Source: Oscillospiraceae bacterium
GTDB taxonomy: Bacteria > Bacillota > Clostridia > Oscillospirales > Ruminococcaceae
Direction of reading: 5' to 3'
Assembly: GCA_020054675.1 (NCBI GenBank)
Contig: JAIHAL010000006.1
Location: forward strand, 35,140 to 99,139
Length of the DNA stretch: 64,000 nt
Both the position numbers and the translations under genes were made by a program. Shown piece by piece: positions 42,576 to 50,895 of the stretch (within the stretch, counting starts at the first letter, position 1; every line of letters begins with the position of its first letter). The notes beneath the pieces are model-generated. The model saw only the letters and a program-made list of their open reading frames with translations. It was not told where the DNA came from and searched no databases.

Positions 42576-42604
42576 AGTATAATATTTTATTCGGCAATTA
42601 TCAA
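42576..42604 (-). promoter_or_regulatory. Promoter of the esterase gene
   Basis: Minus strand TTGATA (42599-42604), a 17-base spacer and TATACT (42576-42581). Confidence 0.6.
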
Positions 42605-42634
42605 GACTTAAATTTAAAAAAGTGGGGTGTGTTT

Positions 42635-43387
42635 ATGAAAGCGCTTATAACCGGTGCAAGCTCCGGCATAGGAAAGGATATGGCTGTTGTTTTAAATAAA
42701 ATGGGGTATGATTTGATACTTGTTTCAAGAAGCAGGGACAAATTAGAGCAGTTGAGCAAAAGCTTGAACGGGAATATTAAAATTGTCCCTTTGGATTTAT
42801 CCGAGCCGAAGGCTTGCTTTGAGCTTTATGAAATGACAAAGGATGAGGGGATAGATGTACTTATAAACAATGCGGGATATGCCGCATTTGGCGAGTTTTG
42901 CAAGACGCCGCTTGAAACTGAGCTTAATTTGATAGACCTTAACATAAAGGCCGTGCATATACTTTCAAAGCTGTTTTTAAAGGATTTTATAGAGAAAGAT
43001 AAGGGATACATTTTAAACGTTGCCTCCGTTGCTGGAGTGCTTGGCGGAGGGCCGCTGCTCTCTTCGTATTATGCTTCAAAGGCGTATGTCGTAAGGCTTT
43101 CGCAGGCAATTTACGAGGAATTGAGAAGACGCGGCAGTCATGTTTCGGTAAGCGTTTTGTGCCCGGGACCGGTTGATACAAACTTCAACGAAAGGGCAGG
43201 GGTAAGGTTTGCCGTAAAAGGCATGAACAGCCTTGATGTTGCAAAGTATGCAATAGATTCAATGCTTAAAGGAAAACTTATGATTTTTCCGGGGGCAAAG
43301 ACAAAGGCAGGAGCTTTTTTAAGGAGATTTGCTCCGGAGAAGCTGCTGCTTCGGCTTACATATGATTTTCAAAAAGCGAAAGAATAA
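42635..43387 (+). CDS. SDR-family oxidoreductase
   Basis: 250 residues from ATG 42635. Classical short-chain dehydrogenase: cofactor loop TGASSGIGKDM (residues 6-16), NNAGYAAFGEF (about 85), catalytic Ser and SYYASKAYVV (Tyr-x3-Lys, about 150-157). The basic SRSRDKLEQ after the second strand favours NADPH. YqjQ/DltE-like in length. The ribosome site (GTGGGGTG) is weak. Substrate unknown. Confidence 0.85.
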   Translation: MKALITGASSGIGKDMAVVLNKMGYDLILVSRSRDKLEQLSKSLNGNIKIVPLDLSEPKACFELYEMTKDEGIDVLINNAGYAAFGEFCKTPLETELNLIDLNIKAVHILSKLFLKDFIEKDKGYILNVASVAGVLGGGPLLSSYYASKAYVVRLSQAIYEELRRRGSHVSVSVLCPGPVDTNFNERAGVRFAVKGMNSLDVAKYAIDSMLKGKLMIFPGAKTKAGAFLRRFAPEKLLLRLTYDFQKAKE

Positions 43388-43388
43388 T

Positions 43389-43417
43389 TTGACGGCAAGG
43401 GTATGGCGTGATATAAT
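43389..43417 (+). promoter_or_regulatory. SigmaA promoter of metY
   Basis: TTGACG (43389-43394), a 17-base spacer, TATAAT (43412-43417), extended -10 TGA. It lies 39 bases before the start, leaving no room for an S-box or T-box leader. Confidence 0.8.
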
Positions 43418-43455
43418 TTTAAAGTATGGATTTTATTTTCGGAGGTAAATTTTAA

Positions 43456-44721
43456 ATGAATATTGAAACAAAATGCCTGCATGAGGGCTATACTCCTAAG
43501 AATGGGGAACCTAGGGTTGTGCCCATAGTGCAAAGCACGACTTATGTTTTTGATTCAACAGAGCACATAGGACAGCTTTTTGATATGCTCACAGAGCATA
43601 TGTATTCAAGGATTTCAAATCCCACGGTGGAAGCGGTTGAGAAGAAAATTGCCGCGCTTGAAGGCGGGGTGGGTGCAATGTGCACATCAAGCGGACAAGC
43701 GGCATTGCTTTTGTCGATACTTAATATTTGTTCTGCGGGGGACAGCTTTATTTCAACATCCACCATTTACGGGGGAACAGTAAACCTTTTTGCGGTAACT
43801 CTTAAAAAGTTTGGCATAGAGTGCATTTTTGTGGATGCCGACGCTCCGGAAGAGGAAATCCAAAAGGCGTTCAAACCAAACACAAAGGCTGTTTTTGGGG
43901 AAACTCTTGCAAATCCTGCGCTTTCGGTGCTTGATATAGAAAAATTTGCAAGGATAGCTCATAAAAATGGAGTTCCGCTTATAATTGACAACACTTTTGC
44001 AACACCTATACTTTGCCGGCCGATAGAATATGGCGCGGATATAGTGGTGCACTCCACAACAAAGTATATGGACGGACATGCTGTTCAGGTGGGCGGAGTA
44101 ATTGTTGACAGCGGGAATTTCAACTGGGCAAACGGCAAGTTCCCGGAATTCACCGAACCGGATGAAAGCTATCACGGCGTTGTTTATACAAAGGATTTTG
44201 GAAAGCTTGCATATATAATCAAGGCAAGGATGCAGCTTATGAGGGATTTGGGCTGCTCGCCGTCGCCGAATTCGGCATTTCTTTTAAATCTTGGGCTTGA
44301 AACTCTCCATATTAGAATGGAAAGGTATTGCGCCAATGCAAAGACTGTGGCGGAATATTTAAATAAATCTGATAAAATTGAAATTGTAAATTATCCCGGA
44401 CTTGAAGGGGATAAGTATCATGATTTGGCAAAGAAGTATCTTCCTTTGGGATGCAGCGGAGTTATTTCCTTTTCAATTAAAGGAGGCAGGGCAAATGCCG
44501 TTAAGTTTATGGACAGCTTAAAACTTGCCTCAAACGTTGTCCATGTTGCAGATATACGCACCTGCGTGCTGCATCCGGCATCAGCAACCCATCGTCAGCT
44601 TACCGATGAGCAGCTTGTAGCCGCCGGCATAAATCCGGGAATGATAAGGCTTTCAGTCGGCCTTGAAAGCGTTGATGACATAATTGCCGACATTGAACAG
44701 GCGCTTGAAAAGATAAAATAA
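43456..44721 (+). CDS. metY: O-acetylhomoserine sulfhydrylase (MetY-like)
   Basis: A 421-residue PLP enzyme of the Cys/Met metabolism family. Motifs include VPIVQSTTYVFDS, YSRISNPT, SSGQAAL, and the PLP-lysine block VVHSTTKYMDGHAVQVGG (Lys about 208). MetY fixes sulfide on O-acetylhomoserine to homocysteine; methionine gamma-lyase is a related possibility. MetA at the far end of the window, an apparent acetyltransferase, supplies the matching substrate, which supports the MetY call. CGGAGG lies 10 bases before the ATG. Confidence 0.9.
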   Translation: MNIETKCLHEGYTPKNGEPRVVPIVQSTTYVFDSTEHIGQLFDMLTEHMYSRISNPTVEAVEKKIAALEGGVGAMCTSSGQAALLLSILNICSAGDSFISTSTIYGGTVNLFAVTLKKFGIECIFVDADAPEEEIQKAFKPNTKAVFGETLANPALSVLDIEKFARIAHKNGVPLIIDNTFATPILCRPIEYGADIVVHSTTKYMDGHAVQVGGVIVDSGNFNWANGKFPEFTEPDESYHGVVYTKDFGKLAYIIKARMQLMRDLGCSPSPNSAFLLNLGLETLHIRMERYCANAKTVAEYLNKSDKIEIVNYPGLEGDKYHDLAKKYLPLGCSGVISFSIKGGRANAVKFMDSLKLASNVVHVADIRTCVLHPASATHRQLTDEQLVAAGINPGMIRLSVGLESVDDIIADIEQALEKIK

Positions 44722-44730
44722 ATTTTACTG

Positions 44731-44763
44731 CCCCCAAACATGAAAATGTTTGGGGGGCAATTT
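44731..44763 (+). terminator. First terminator after metY
   Basis: CCCCCAAACAT (44731-44741) pairs with ATGTTTGGGGG (44746-44756), followed by CAATTTT. Confidence 0.75.
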
Positions 44764-44819
44764 TAGTATTTATAATTTTTGCTGTTAAATGCATTTACAC
44801 AGTTTTATTGTTAGAATCG

Positions 44820-44862
44820 AACACATCCGTAAAACATTTTGTTTTACGGATGTGTTTTTTTA
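44820..44862 (+). terminator. Second, stronger terminator downstream of metY
   Basis: A perfect 17-bp stem, AACACATCCGTAAAACA (44820-44836) with 44840-44856, a 3-base loop and a T-run. It is a back-up terminator or the end of an unseen small transcript from 44766. Confidence 0.75.
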
Positions 44863-44883
44863 AGATAATGTAAGTAAATGTTT

Positions 44884-45303
44884 TCATGTATTTTGTTCTG
44901 TCATAAGTCCCCAACGGAATCCGAATTTATCTATTAAAGAACCCATGCAGGAGCTGTAAGTTGTTTTGCGCAAAGGATAAATGACAATTCCGCCATCTTT
45001 TAATACATTAAAAGCCTGTTCTACTTCGCGTGCGGTATCAAATGTAACTGTAAGAAACAATGATGTGCAAGCTTTGTTTTCCACAGTAAATTCATCGGCC
45101 ATCATTATGCGCTGTTCGCCAATATGGATTTCCGAATGATACACATAATTTTTTTGTTCTTCCGACAATTCCATGTTCCAATCTTGGCTATTTGCATCTG
45201 AATAATGCAAAATAAAATCAACCTTGCAATTAAAAGCTTTTTGATATAAAGCAATGGCTTCTTCACATTTTCCGCAAAAATGCAGTGTAGGCGTAATAAT
45301 CAT
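44884..45303 (-). CDS. PhnB-like VOC-fold protein
   Basis: 139 residues. VOC (glyoxalase/dioxygenase fold) protein of the PhnB/3-demethylubiquinone methyltransferase-like group: MIITPTLHFCGKCEEAIALYQKAFNCKVDF at the start and SSCMGSLIDKFGFRWGLM at the end. The family includes many proteins without a known reaction. AAAGGAG lies 9 bases before the ATG. A 12-bp inverted repeat lies in its leader (45320-45348). Confidence 0.85.
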   Translation of the reverse strand: MIITPTLHFCGKCEEAIALYQKAFNCKVDFILHYSDANSQDWNMELSEEQKNYVYHSEIHIGEQRIMMADEFTVENKACTSLFLTVTFDTAREVEQAFNVLKDGGIVIYPLRKTTYSSCMGSLIDKFGFRWGLMTEQNT

Positions 45304-45319
45304 TTTATTCTCCTTTTAT

Positions 45320-45348
45320 GTAACATTTATCTTTTTGATAAATGTTAC
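45320..45348. promoter_or_regulatory. Perfect dyad in the leader of the PhnB-like gene
   Basis: GTAACATTTATC (45320-45331) and GATAAATGTTAC (45337-45348) around TTTTT, directly upstream of the AAAGGAG of the gene. It could be an operator or a translational hairpin. Confidence 0.5.
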
Positions 45349-45356
45349 CATAAAAA

Positions 45357-45392
45357 TTAAAAGAAGTCAATTCTAAAATTGACTTCTTTTAA
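45357..45392 (-). terminator. Terminator of the tRNA-Ser pair
   Basis: A perfect 16-bp palindrome, TTAAAAGAAGTCAATT (45357-45372) with 45377-45392, and a minus-strand T-run. Confidence 0.8.
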
Positions 45393-45401
45393 TAAAATTT
45401 C

Positions 45402-45491
45402 TGGCGGAGAAGGGGGGACTTGAACCCCCGCGCCGGTTTCCCGACCTACGCCCTTAGCAGGGGCGCCTCTTCACCACTTGAGTACTTCTCC
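45402..45491 (-). tRNA. tRNA-Ser (anticodon GCU)
   Basis: 90 bases, class II long arm. Acceptor GGAGAAG/CTTCTCC, discriminator G, encoded CCA. Anticodon loop CTGCTAA gives GCT (AGC/AGU). Confidence 0.97.
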
Positions 45492-45517
45492 ATAGGTGAA
45501 TTTTTTAAATTATAAAA

Positions 45518-45606
<89 letters not shown>

Positions 45607-45635
45607 ATAACAAGTCGCCCGCAAGCGACTTATTT

Positions 45636-45664
45636 ATATTATCACAATTCGACTTTTTTGTCAA
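45636..45664 (-). promoter_or_regulatory. SigmaA promoter of the tRNA-Ser pair
   Basis: Minus strand TTGACA (45659-45664), a 17-base spacer and TAATAT (45636-45641), extended -10 TGA. A short AAGTCGC/GCGACTT hairpin (45612-45631) lies in the leader. Confidence 0.8.
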
Positions 45665-45690
45665 GACTTTTAATTATGATTTTTTAAAGC

Positions 45691-46080
45691 TTAAAATACT
45701 TTTACATAAAAGTGCCTGTTGCGCGGGCCGTCAAATTCGCAGAAATATATACCCTGCCATGTGCCAAGCAAAAGCTGGCCGTTTTGGATTATTATCGTTT
45801 GGCTTGAGCCTACACAGCTTGCTTTTAAGTGCGCATGGGAATTTCCCTCCGCATGAAGGAATTCCGGCCTGTCGGGAAAGGCTTTTGAAAGTCCTGAAAG
45901 CATATCACGCACCACATCCGGGTCGGCATTTTCGTTTATGGTTATTCCTGCGGTTGTGTGAGGGCAATAAACCACGCATACGCCTTCATTTATTCCGCTT
46001 TTTGAAACTGCTTCGCACACTTTGGAAGTTATATTGTAAAAATTTTCACGTTCTGTTTTCAGGGAGTACTCATATACCAT
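45691..46080 (-). CDS. YjbQ/UPF0047 family protein
   Basis: 129 residues. The conserved block CPHTTAGITINENADPDVVRDM (His and Glu/Asp ligands) and HAEGNSHAHLKASCVGSSQTI identify the UPF0047/YjbQ fold, for which secondary thiamine-phosphate synthase activity has been described in E. coli. It is the last gene of the long minus-strand run, 16 bases after the zinc-ribbon gene. AAGGAT is the ribosome site. Confidence 0.9.
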   Translation of the reverse strand: MVYEYSLKTERENFYNITSKVCEAVSKSGINEGVCVVYCPHTTAGITINENADPDVVRDMLSGLSKAFPDRPEFLHAEGNSHAHLKASCVGSSQTIIIQNGQLLLGTWQGIYFCEFDGPRNRHFYVKVF

Positions 46081-46096
46081 GATTTTTATCCTTGCA

Positions 46097-46537
46097 TTAA
46101 AATTTTATTTCGCCAAGCCTTTCATCATCGCAAGCATCTTCGTCAACAAAATCCGGCGCATCCTTTATGGAAATCGTTTGATATTCGGGGAGCTTTGTTC
46201 CGCAGTGCCCGCAGAATTTGTAGCCTTCGTCAAGCTCCGCTCCGCAGTTTTCGCAAATTTTAACGCCTTTAAGGGTATAAAGCTTTTGCCTTAATTTTTC
46301 AATTTCGCGTGTAGATTCGGAAATTTCATTGCAAATGAAAAGATACTTGTCCGGAATGTTTGAGGAATTGTCATTAAAAAAATCTTTTCCAAGCTGCGCA
46401 AAAAATTTTTCTCTTTTTTCTTCTTCGGCAGTAATTTGATACTTTAATTTTGCGATATCTGCAACCGCCTTTGCCTTTTGTGTCATATCTTTGCTTGTGT
46501 CGGTGATTTTTTGACTTACCTTTTCAAAAATTTTCAT
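46097..46537 (-). CDS. Coiled-coil protein with C-terminal zinc ribbon
   Basis: 146 residues from ATG 46537, chosen over the ATG 6 bases upstream because AAGGCGG then sits 9 bases away. Residues 1-95 form an amphipathic helix rich in Lys, Glu and Gln; residues about 100-128 hold CENCGAELDEGYKFCGHCGTKL, a two-CxxC zinc ribbon. No signal peptide or membrane helix. The partner and role are unknown. It lies in the spoIID operon. Confidence 0.75.
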   Translation of the reverse strand: MKIFEKVSQKITDTSKDMTQKAKAVADIAKLKYQITAEEEKREKFFAQLGKDFFNDNSSNIPDKYLFICNEISESTREIEKLRQKLYTLKGVKICENCGAELDEGYKFCGHCGTKLPEYQTISIKDAPDFVDEDACDDERLGEIKF

Positions 46538-46617
46538 AGTCATGCACCGCCTTTACATAAATTTTAAAAAATTTCAATAAAACAAATCCGCTTGGCATTA
46601 AAGCATTTTTGGGCAAA

Positions 46618-47883
46618 TTATTGTATAGTTACACCGGGATAATAATGTTGAAGTATTTGCAGATAATTATATCCGCCTTTTTGAGCATAAAGATTTGCGC
46701 CAAGCTGGGACATTCCCACGCCATGCCCGCATCCGTATGTAGTGAAAACAAACTGCCCGTCGCGGTATGAAACATCAAATTTAGCCGAATTCAATCGGAA
46801 TGCAAATATGTTTTCCCTTAAAACGCGCCCTGTTATGGCAACTTTATTTCCGTTTTTTATATAATATGAATTCCCGTCTATAAGCATTTTTCCTACGTAT
46901 CCGCTGTCAAGAACTCCGCCTTGCTCCGGAGGAAGTATGGTGAACCAGTTTTCAGGATTTGATGAAAGTTCAAGGCCGGTTGTTGATTCTATAATCGAGC
47001 GGACTTCGTCTTGTGAGAAAACTTTTTGCACCCCATAATATCTGTCGTACATATCATATTCCGACGGTACGCTTTGAAGATAAGGAATATCTCTGCCCCA
47101 AACGTTTTTTGCCGAATTTGTAGAGCCTCCTGTCGAGGAGCAATAAACCGTCTGGGCATAATCCCCGTTGTAATATGCTGCAAGCCCATAAACTGAGCTT
47201 ACGGCATTTTTTATTTTTGATGGAACACTGCTTTTCATTGAAACGGAAGGACAGCTCCCATTTTCATTGCTGTATTTTAAATATGAATAAACCGCAACCG
47301 CTTGCGCTTTTAAGGCTTCAATTTCAAAGTTTTCGTTCATTTCCGCCGCAACGATTTTGCATACAGCGTCAAATGAATTTTCCTCATATCTTGAACCGTT
47401 GTATGTATACATTACCGTATCGCCGTCAAGATTTTTGGGCACTGGCTCCGATTGCGCCTGTGTTTGCAGAGGGGAGGTTTCCGTTGTTGTCTGCGGAGTT
47501 GTTGTGGTTGCCGGTGTTGTCGTTGTTGTGGCCAAAGTTGTCGTTTGCGATGCTGTTGTGGCAGTGGTTTGCGATGCCGTTTCGGTTTCCTCTTTTTCTT
47601 CTTGATTATTTGCGGCAAAGCTTGATTTTAAAAGATTTGTTTGCAAAAGATTATCGCTGCTGACTGGGCTTGTCCACAAAGAAGAATTTTCTTTAGAGGT
47701 TTCATAAAGAGAGGCTTTTGAAGTGATTTTTGTGGAAGAAGCCTTTGTTTCCTGCTGCTTAGTAATGGTATAGTTGTATGCCTGCTTCGGGTCTGCGGCA
47801 TTGCCTATCCCGCTAAGGGCAAAAGCATAGACTGCCGCCGCGGAAATCACCGCATAAAAGGACGGTAAAAATCTTATTTTCAT
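46618..47883 (-). CDS. SpoIID/LytB-domain protein
   Basis: 421 residues: signal peptide or membrane anchor (about 8-28), a Thr/Gln-rich low-complexity linker (about 95-145) and the SpoIID domain (about 160-421) with VAAEMNENFEIEALKAQAVAVYSYLKY and GCGHGVGMSQLGANLYAQKGGYNYLQILQHYYPG. SpoIID in B. subtilis cuts glycan strands at engulfment as a lytic transglycosylase; the E and H residues of these blocks are present. The linker and sortase neighbours are not typical of spoIID, so it may be a SpoIID-like wall enzyme. AAAGGAGAGG precedes the ATG. Confidence 0.85.
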   Translation of the reverse strand: MKIRFLPSFYAVISAAAVYAFALSGIGNAADPKQAYNYTITKQQETKASSTKITSKASLYETSKENSSLWTSPVSSDNLLQTNLLKSSFAANNQEEKEETETASQTTATTASQTTTLATTTTTPATTTTPQTTTETSPLQTQAQSEPVPKNLDGDTVMYTYNGSRYEENSFDAVCKIVAAEMNENFEIEALKAQAVAVYSYLKYSNENGSCPSVSMKSSVPSKIKNAVSSVYGLAAYYNGDYAQTVYCSSTGGSTNSAKNVWGRDIPYLQSVPSEYDMYDRYYGVQKVFSQDEVRSIIESTTGLELSSNPENWFTILPPEQGGVLDSGYVGKMLIDGNSYYIKNGNKVAITGRVLRENIFAFRLNSAKFDVSYRDGQFVFTTYGCGHGVGMSQLGANLYAQKGGYNYLQILQHYYPGVTIQ

Positions 47884-47926
47884 AATAAACCTCTCCTTTC
47901 GTCAAAACAGGCATACAAAAGACAAA

Positions 47927-48847
47927 TCAATGAGAAAAGGCCGCCGGATACTTATAATTTGTGTTGACCGAACATTGTGAGAAATCTATATCAGCACTTT
48001 CGCCGTCGCGCACTTGCCTTGCCACCACAACGAGCCTTGCTTCATCAAAATCTGTGTCGCAGGTGGAAAGAGTCAAAAATTTGTCCCCGTATTTTACGTC
48101 AATTCCGGTTTTAATATATGAACGTTCTGTAACTTTTGTTATAAAATCATTATACCTCTCTTCGGTGTCAAATTCAAGATAATTTTGATAATCAAAAACA
48201 TTTCCGTTATCATGTTTTGGGAGAGTGTTTGTAGTAAAGATTGCAAAAATTTTATACTGCTTCTTTTCATAATTGGTGCTGAAATTTATAATCGCATGCT
48301 TTTTGTAATAAGAAATGCTTGCATTAGGGCCTCTGAGGCTCCATTTGTAGGAATCAAGCCCGCCAAGCCTTGTGTTGTCTTTTTGGTTGTGTCCGTAAAG
48401 TATTATGTTGTCAGAAGCCTTGCTGCCGGCCAAAACATTTCTGTAATCTGCAAAAATCACTCCGGCATCAGATTTTTTTCCGTCTATGCCATGGTCTATG
48501 TAAAATGAATTGCCTTGTTCGGCATCGCCGAATTTTTGGACAACTTCTTCGTCAACCACTCCGTCAATGGTAATCCAGCCGGCAGAATCCGGATGCTTTG
48601 CAAGCCTTTCCTGTGCTTCCGGCAGCAGCACAAGCGGAGCTTCCGTTGTGGTTGTAACTGCGGGGGTGGTATCTACTTTTGTAGAATATGTTGCTTCTGT
48701 TTCGGAAACAGAGGAGCTTTCTGCTCCTTTTGAGCAGCTTGAAACTATAAGCATTGCCGAAATAAGCAGTGATGCCGCAGAAACAGCGGCGCTTGTTCTT
48801 CTGAAAGTTATAGAACTTTTGCGTATATTTTTCTTTTTTGCTGCCAT
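47927..48847 (-). CDS. Class B sortase, lipoprotein-like form (copy 1)
   Basis: 306 residues. Sortases attach surface proteins to the cell wall. The class B catalytic set is complete: His in ILYGHN, Cys263 in TLSTC and Arg271. Unlike the two neighbours, its N-terminus looks like a lipoprotein signal (basic start, hydrophobic stretch, VSSC with Cys38), then a Ser/Thr-rich linker to the catalytic domain. AGAGAGG lies 7 bases before the ATG. It is the last of three tandem sortases, and no sorting-signal protein is near. Confidence 0.9.
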   Translation of the reverse strand: MAAKKKNIRKSSITFRRTSAAVSAASLLISAMLIVSSCSKGAESSSVSETEATYSTKVDTTPAVTTTTEAPLVLLPEAQERLAKHPDSAGWITIDGVVDEEVVQKFGDAEQGNSFYIDHGIDGKKSDAGVIFADYRNVLAGSKASDNIILYGHNQKDNTRLGGLDSYKWSLRGPNASISYYKKHAIINFSTNYEKKQYKIFAIFTTNTLPKHDNGNVFDYQNYLEFDTEERYNDFITKVTERSYIKTGIDVKYGDKFLTLSTCDTDFDEARLVVVARQVRDGESADIDFSQCSVNTNYKYPAAFSH

Positions 48848-48867
48848 TTTAGAACCTCTCTTTTGCT

Positions 48868-49899
48868 TTATTTTTTCTTGTAAATATAATCATAATCAGG
48901 CTGCAGAGCGTTTTTGTTGTAAGTTACGTTGGTTGTGTCCACTTCTGCTGATTCGCCGTCGCGGACCTTTCTGCCTATTACGACAAACCTTGACGGGTCA
49001 AATTCGTCGCTGCAAGTTGAAAGGGTCACGAATTTGTCTCCAAATTTGCAGTCTATATCCGTTATAATCATGTTGCGCTTTTGAATATTTTCCATGAAGT
49101 CATTGTAGCGTGCTTCGTCAAAGTCAATATAATTGTTGTAGTCAAAAATTTTATTTTCCGGGTCCTGGTCTTGGTTTACAGGGGTGACGAAATAAGCAAA
49201 AATTTTATAAATTCCCTTTTCGTAATTTGTGTCAAATTCAAAAGTGGGATTTTGCTTGTAGAATTCAAGGGCTTCCTTTGACCATCTTTTCCCGTTTTGC
49301 TGCTTATACTTGTCAAGGTCGCCGAACATTTCATTGCTTTGTTCGTTGTGCCCGTAAAGGACAATGTTGTCGGATTGCTTATCCGGCTCGATTGTTGTGC
49401 GGTAGTCGACAAAAATCGTACCTGCTTGAGATTTTTCACCGAGAAAATTGTGCGTGAGATAAAACTGATTTTTTTCACCCTCCGGCTCATCCTTTTTAAG
49501 GACGACAGGAAGGTCTATTTTTGTGTTGTTTATTTTTATCCAGCCTATTGTATCCGGATTTTGTTCAAGGAGCTTTTTTGCAAGGGGCAAAAGCTCCTTT
49601 TCGCCGCTTGAAGAAGAACTTGTTTCTTCGCTTTGCGACTCGCTTATTTCGTTTGAAAGGCTTGCAAGCTGCCTGTTCAATTTTTGCGTATCATAAATTT
49701 GTTTTACATAATCAAAAATAATTAAAAGCGAACCGATAAGTGTAACTACCGCCGCAAGGAAAACCAGCTTGCTCATAACCTGTCCAAAGCTGTCGCCTTT
49801 TTTAGGGAGCACGGCTTTTTTTTGTTTAATAGGCTTGCCGAAGTCATTTTTTAAAACAGGCTTCGGTTGAGTCTTTTTATATTCATCTTTAATTGCCAA
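48868..49899 (-). CDS. Class B sortase (copy 2)
   Basis: 343 residues from TTG 49899 (GAGG 8 bases upstream). A basic cytosolic N-terminus, one membrane helix (about 50-70), a Ser/Glu-rich linker and the sortase B barrel. Catalytic residues: His in VLYGHNEQSN, Cys296 in TLSTC and Arg304. DNIVLYGHNE is nearly the same as in copy 3. The stop lies 20 bases before copy 1. Confidence 0.9.
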   Translation of the reverse strand: MAIKDEYKKTQPKPVLKNDFGKPIKQKKAVLPKKGDSFGQVMSKLVFLAAVVTLIGSLLIIFDYVKQIYDTQKLNRQLASLSNEISESQSEETSSSSSGEKELLPLAKKLLEQNPDTIGWIKINNTKIDLPVVLKKDEPEGEKNQFYLTHNFLGEKSQAGTIFVDYRTTIEPDKQSDNIVLYGHNEQSNEMFGDLDKYKQQNGKRWSKEALEFYKQNPTFEFDTNYEKGIYKIFAYFVTPVNQDQDPENKIFDYNNYIDFDEARYNDFMENIQKRNMIITDIDCKFGDKFVTLSTCSDEFDPSRFVVIGRKVRDGESAEVDTTNVTYNKNALQPDYDYIYKKK

Positions 49900-49919
49900 T
49901 ACCGAAACCTCGCAATCTT

Positions 49920-50879
49920 CTATTTGTATATTACATCCCAGTCAGGCTCTTTTGCGTTTTTGTTTATTGACGCAAGGGAGGTGTCGACATTTGGGTCTTC
50001 TCCCTTCCTGACTTTGCGTGCGACGACTACAAATCTTGACGGTTCAAATTCCGAACTGCAGGTTGAAAGGGTAATGAATTTGTCGCCGTATTTGCAATCA
50101 ACACCGGTATTTATTTGTGTCCTCAGCATTACGTTTGAAATAAAATCGTTGTATCTGTCCTCATCCATGTCTATGTAGTTGTGGTAATCAAAAACCACTC
50201 CATCCCTTGCTTGGCTTGGGAGGACATTCGTCACAAAGTATCCGATTATTTTATATTGTCCGGCCTCATAGTTGGTGTTGAACTGTATTATCGGATGCTC
50301 CTTGTAAAACTCAAGATTTTTCTTGTATCTGTCAAGGTCGCCGAACATGGAGTTGTCAGCTTCATTGTGCCCGTAAAGGACAATGTTGTCGGATTGCCTG
50401 TTTGCTTCTATTGTAGTGCGGTAATCTGCAAAAATTGTTCCTGCCTTTGCTTCCTCGCCATAAAAATTATGGGTGAGGTAATATGTGTTCCCGTCTTCGG
50501 CATTTTTCCTTAAAACTACGGGGAGGTCCACATTTGTTCCTTCAATTTTTATCCATCCCGCGGTTTCGGGATTTATTTTAAGCAAGGCCTCCGCATTCGG
50601 CAAAAGCTTTCCGGAATTAAAAATTCCGCTTACGTTTCCGTAAAGTCCTTGCAAGGCGCTGTTCACTCTTGCGTTTACAAAAATTGCCTTAAAGTAATCA
50701 AAAAGTATTAAAATGCAGGCAATTAAGACAACGGCCATAAGCTGGGTAAAAAGCTTGCTTATTATTTCTTTTTTGCTGTCGCCCTTGCGCAAAAAGAACC
50801 AATGCTTGTTTCTATGACGCTTTTTTTTGACTTTTTGCGCCTTTTTGTAAGCCTTTAAGGCTTCGTTTGACAATGCCAC
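49920..50879 (-). CDS. Class B sortase (copy 3)
   Basis: 319 residues from GTG 50879. Basic N-terminus (KKRHRNKHWF), one membrane helix (about 45-65), sortase B barrel with His in VLYGHNEADN, Cys274 in TLSTC and Arg282. It is closer to copy 2 than to copy 1 by eye (shared NIVLYGHNE, YLTHNF, DYRTTIE), so copies 2 and 3 look like the more recent duplication. Transcribed first of the three, after cinA. Confidence 0.9.
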   Translation of the reverse strand: MALSNEALKAYKKAQKVKKKRHRNKHWFFLRKGDSKKEIISKLFTQLMAVVLIACILILFDYFKAIFVNARVNSALQGLYGNVSGIFNSGKLLPNAEALLKINPETAGWIKIEGTNVDLPVVLRKNAEDGNTYYLTHNFYGEEAKAGTIFADYRTTIEANRQSDNIVLYGHNEADNSMFGDLDRYKKNLEFYKEHPIIQFNTNYEAGQYKIIGYFVTNVLPSQARDGVVFDYHNYIDMDEDRYNDFISNVMLRTQINTGVDCKYGDKFITLSTCSSEFEPSRFVVVARKVRKGEDPNVDTSLASINKNAKEPDWDVIYK

Positions 50880-50895
50880 CTGATTTAATCAACCT

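Noticed and set aside
43389..43455. SAM riboswitch or T-box before metY
   Set aside because: Only about 30 leader bases lie between the promoter and the start codon.
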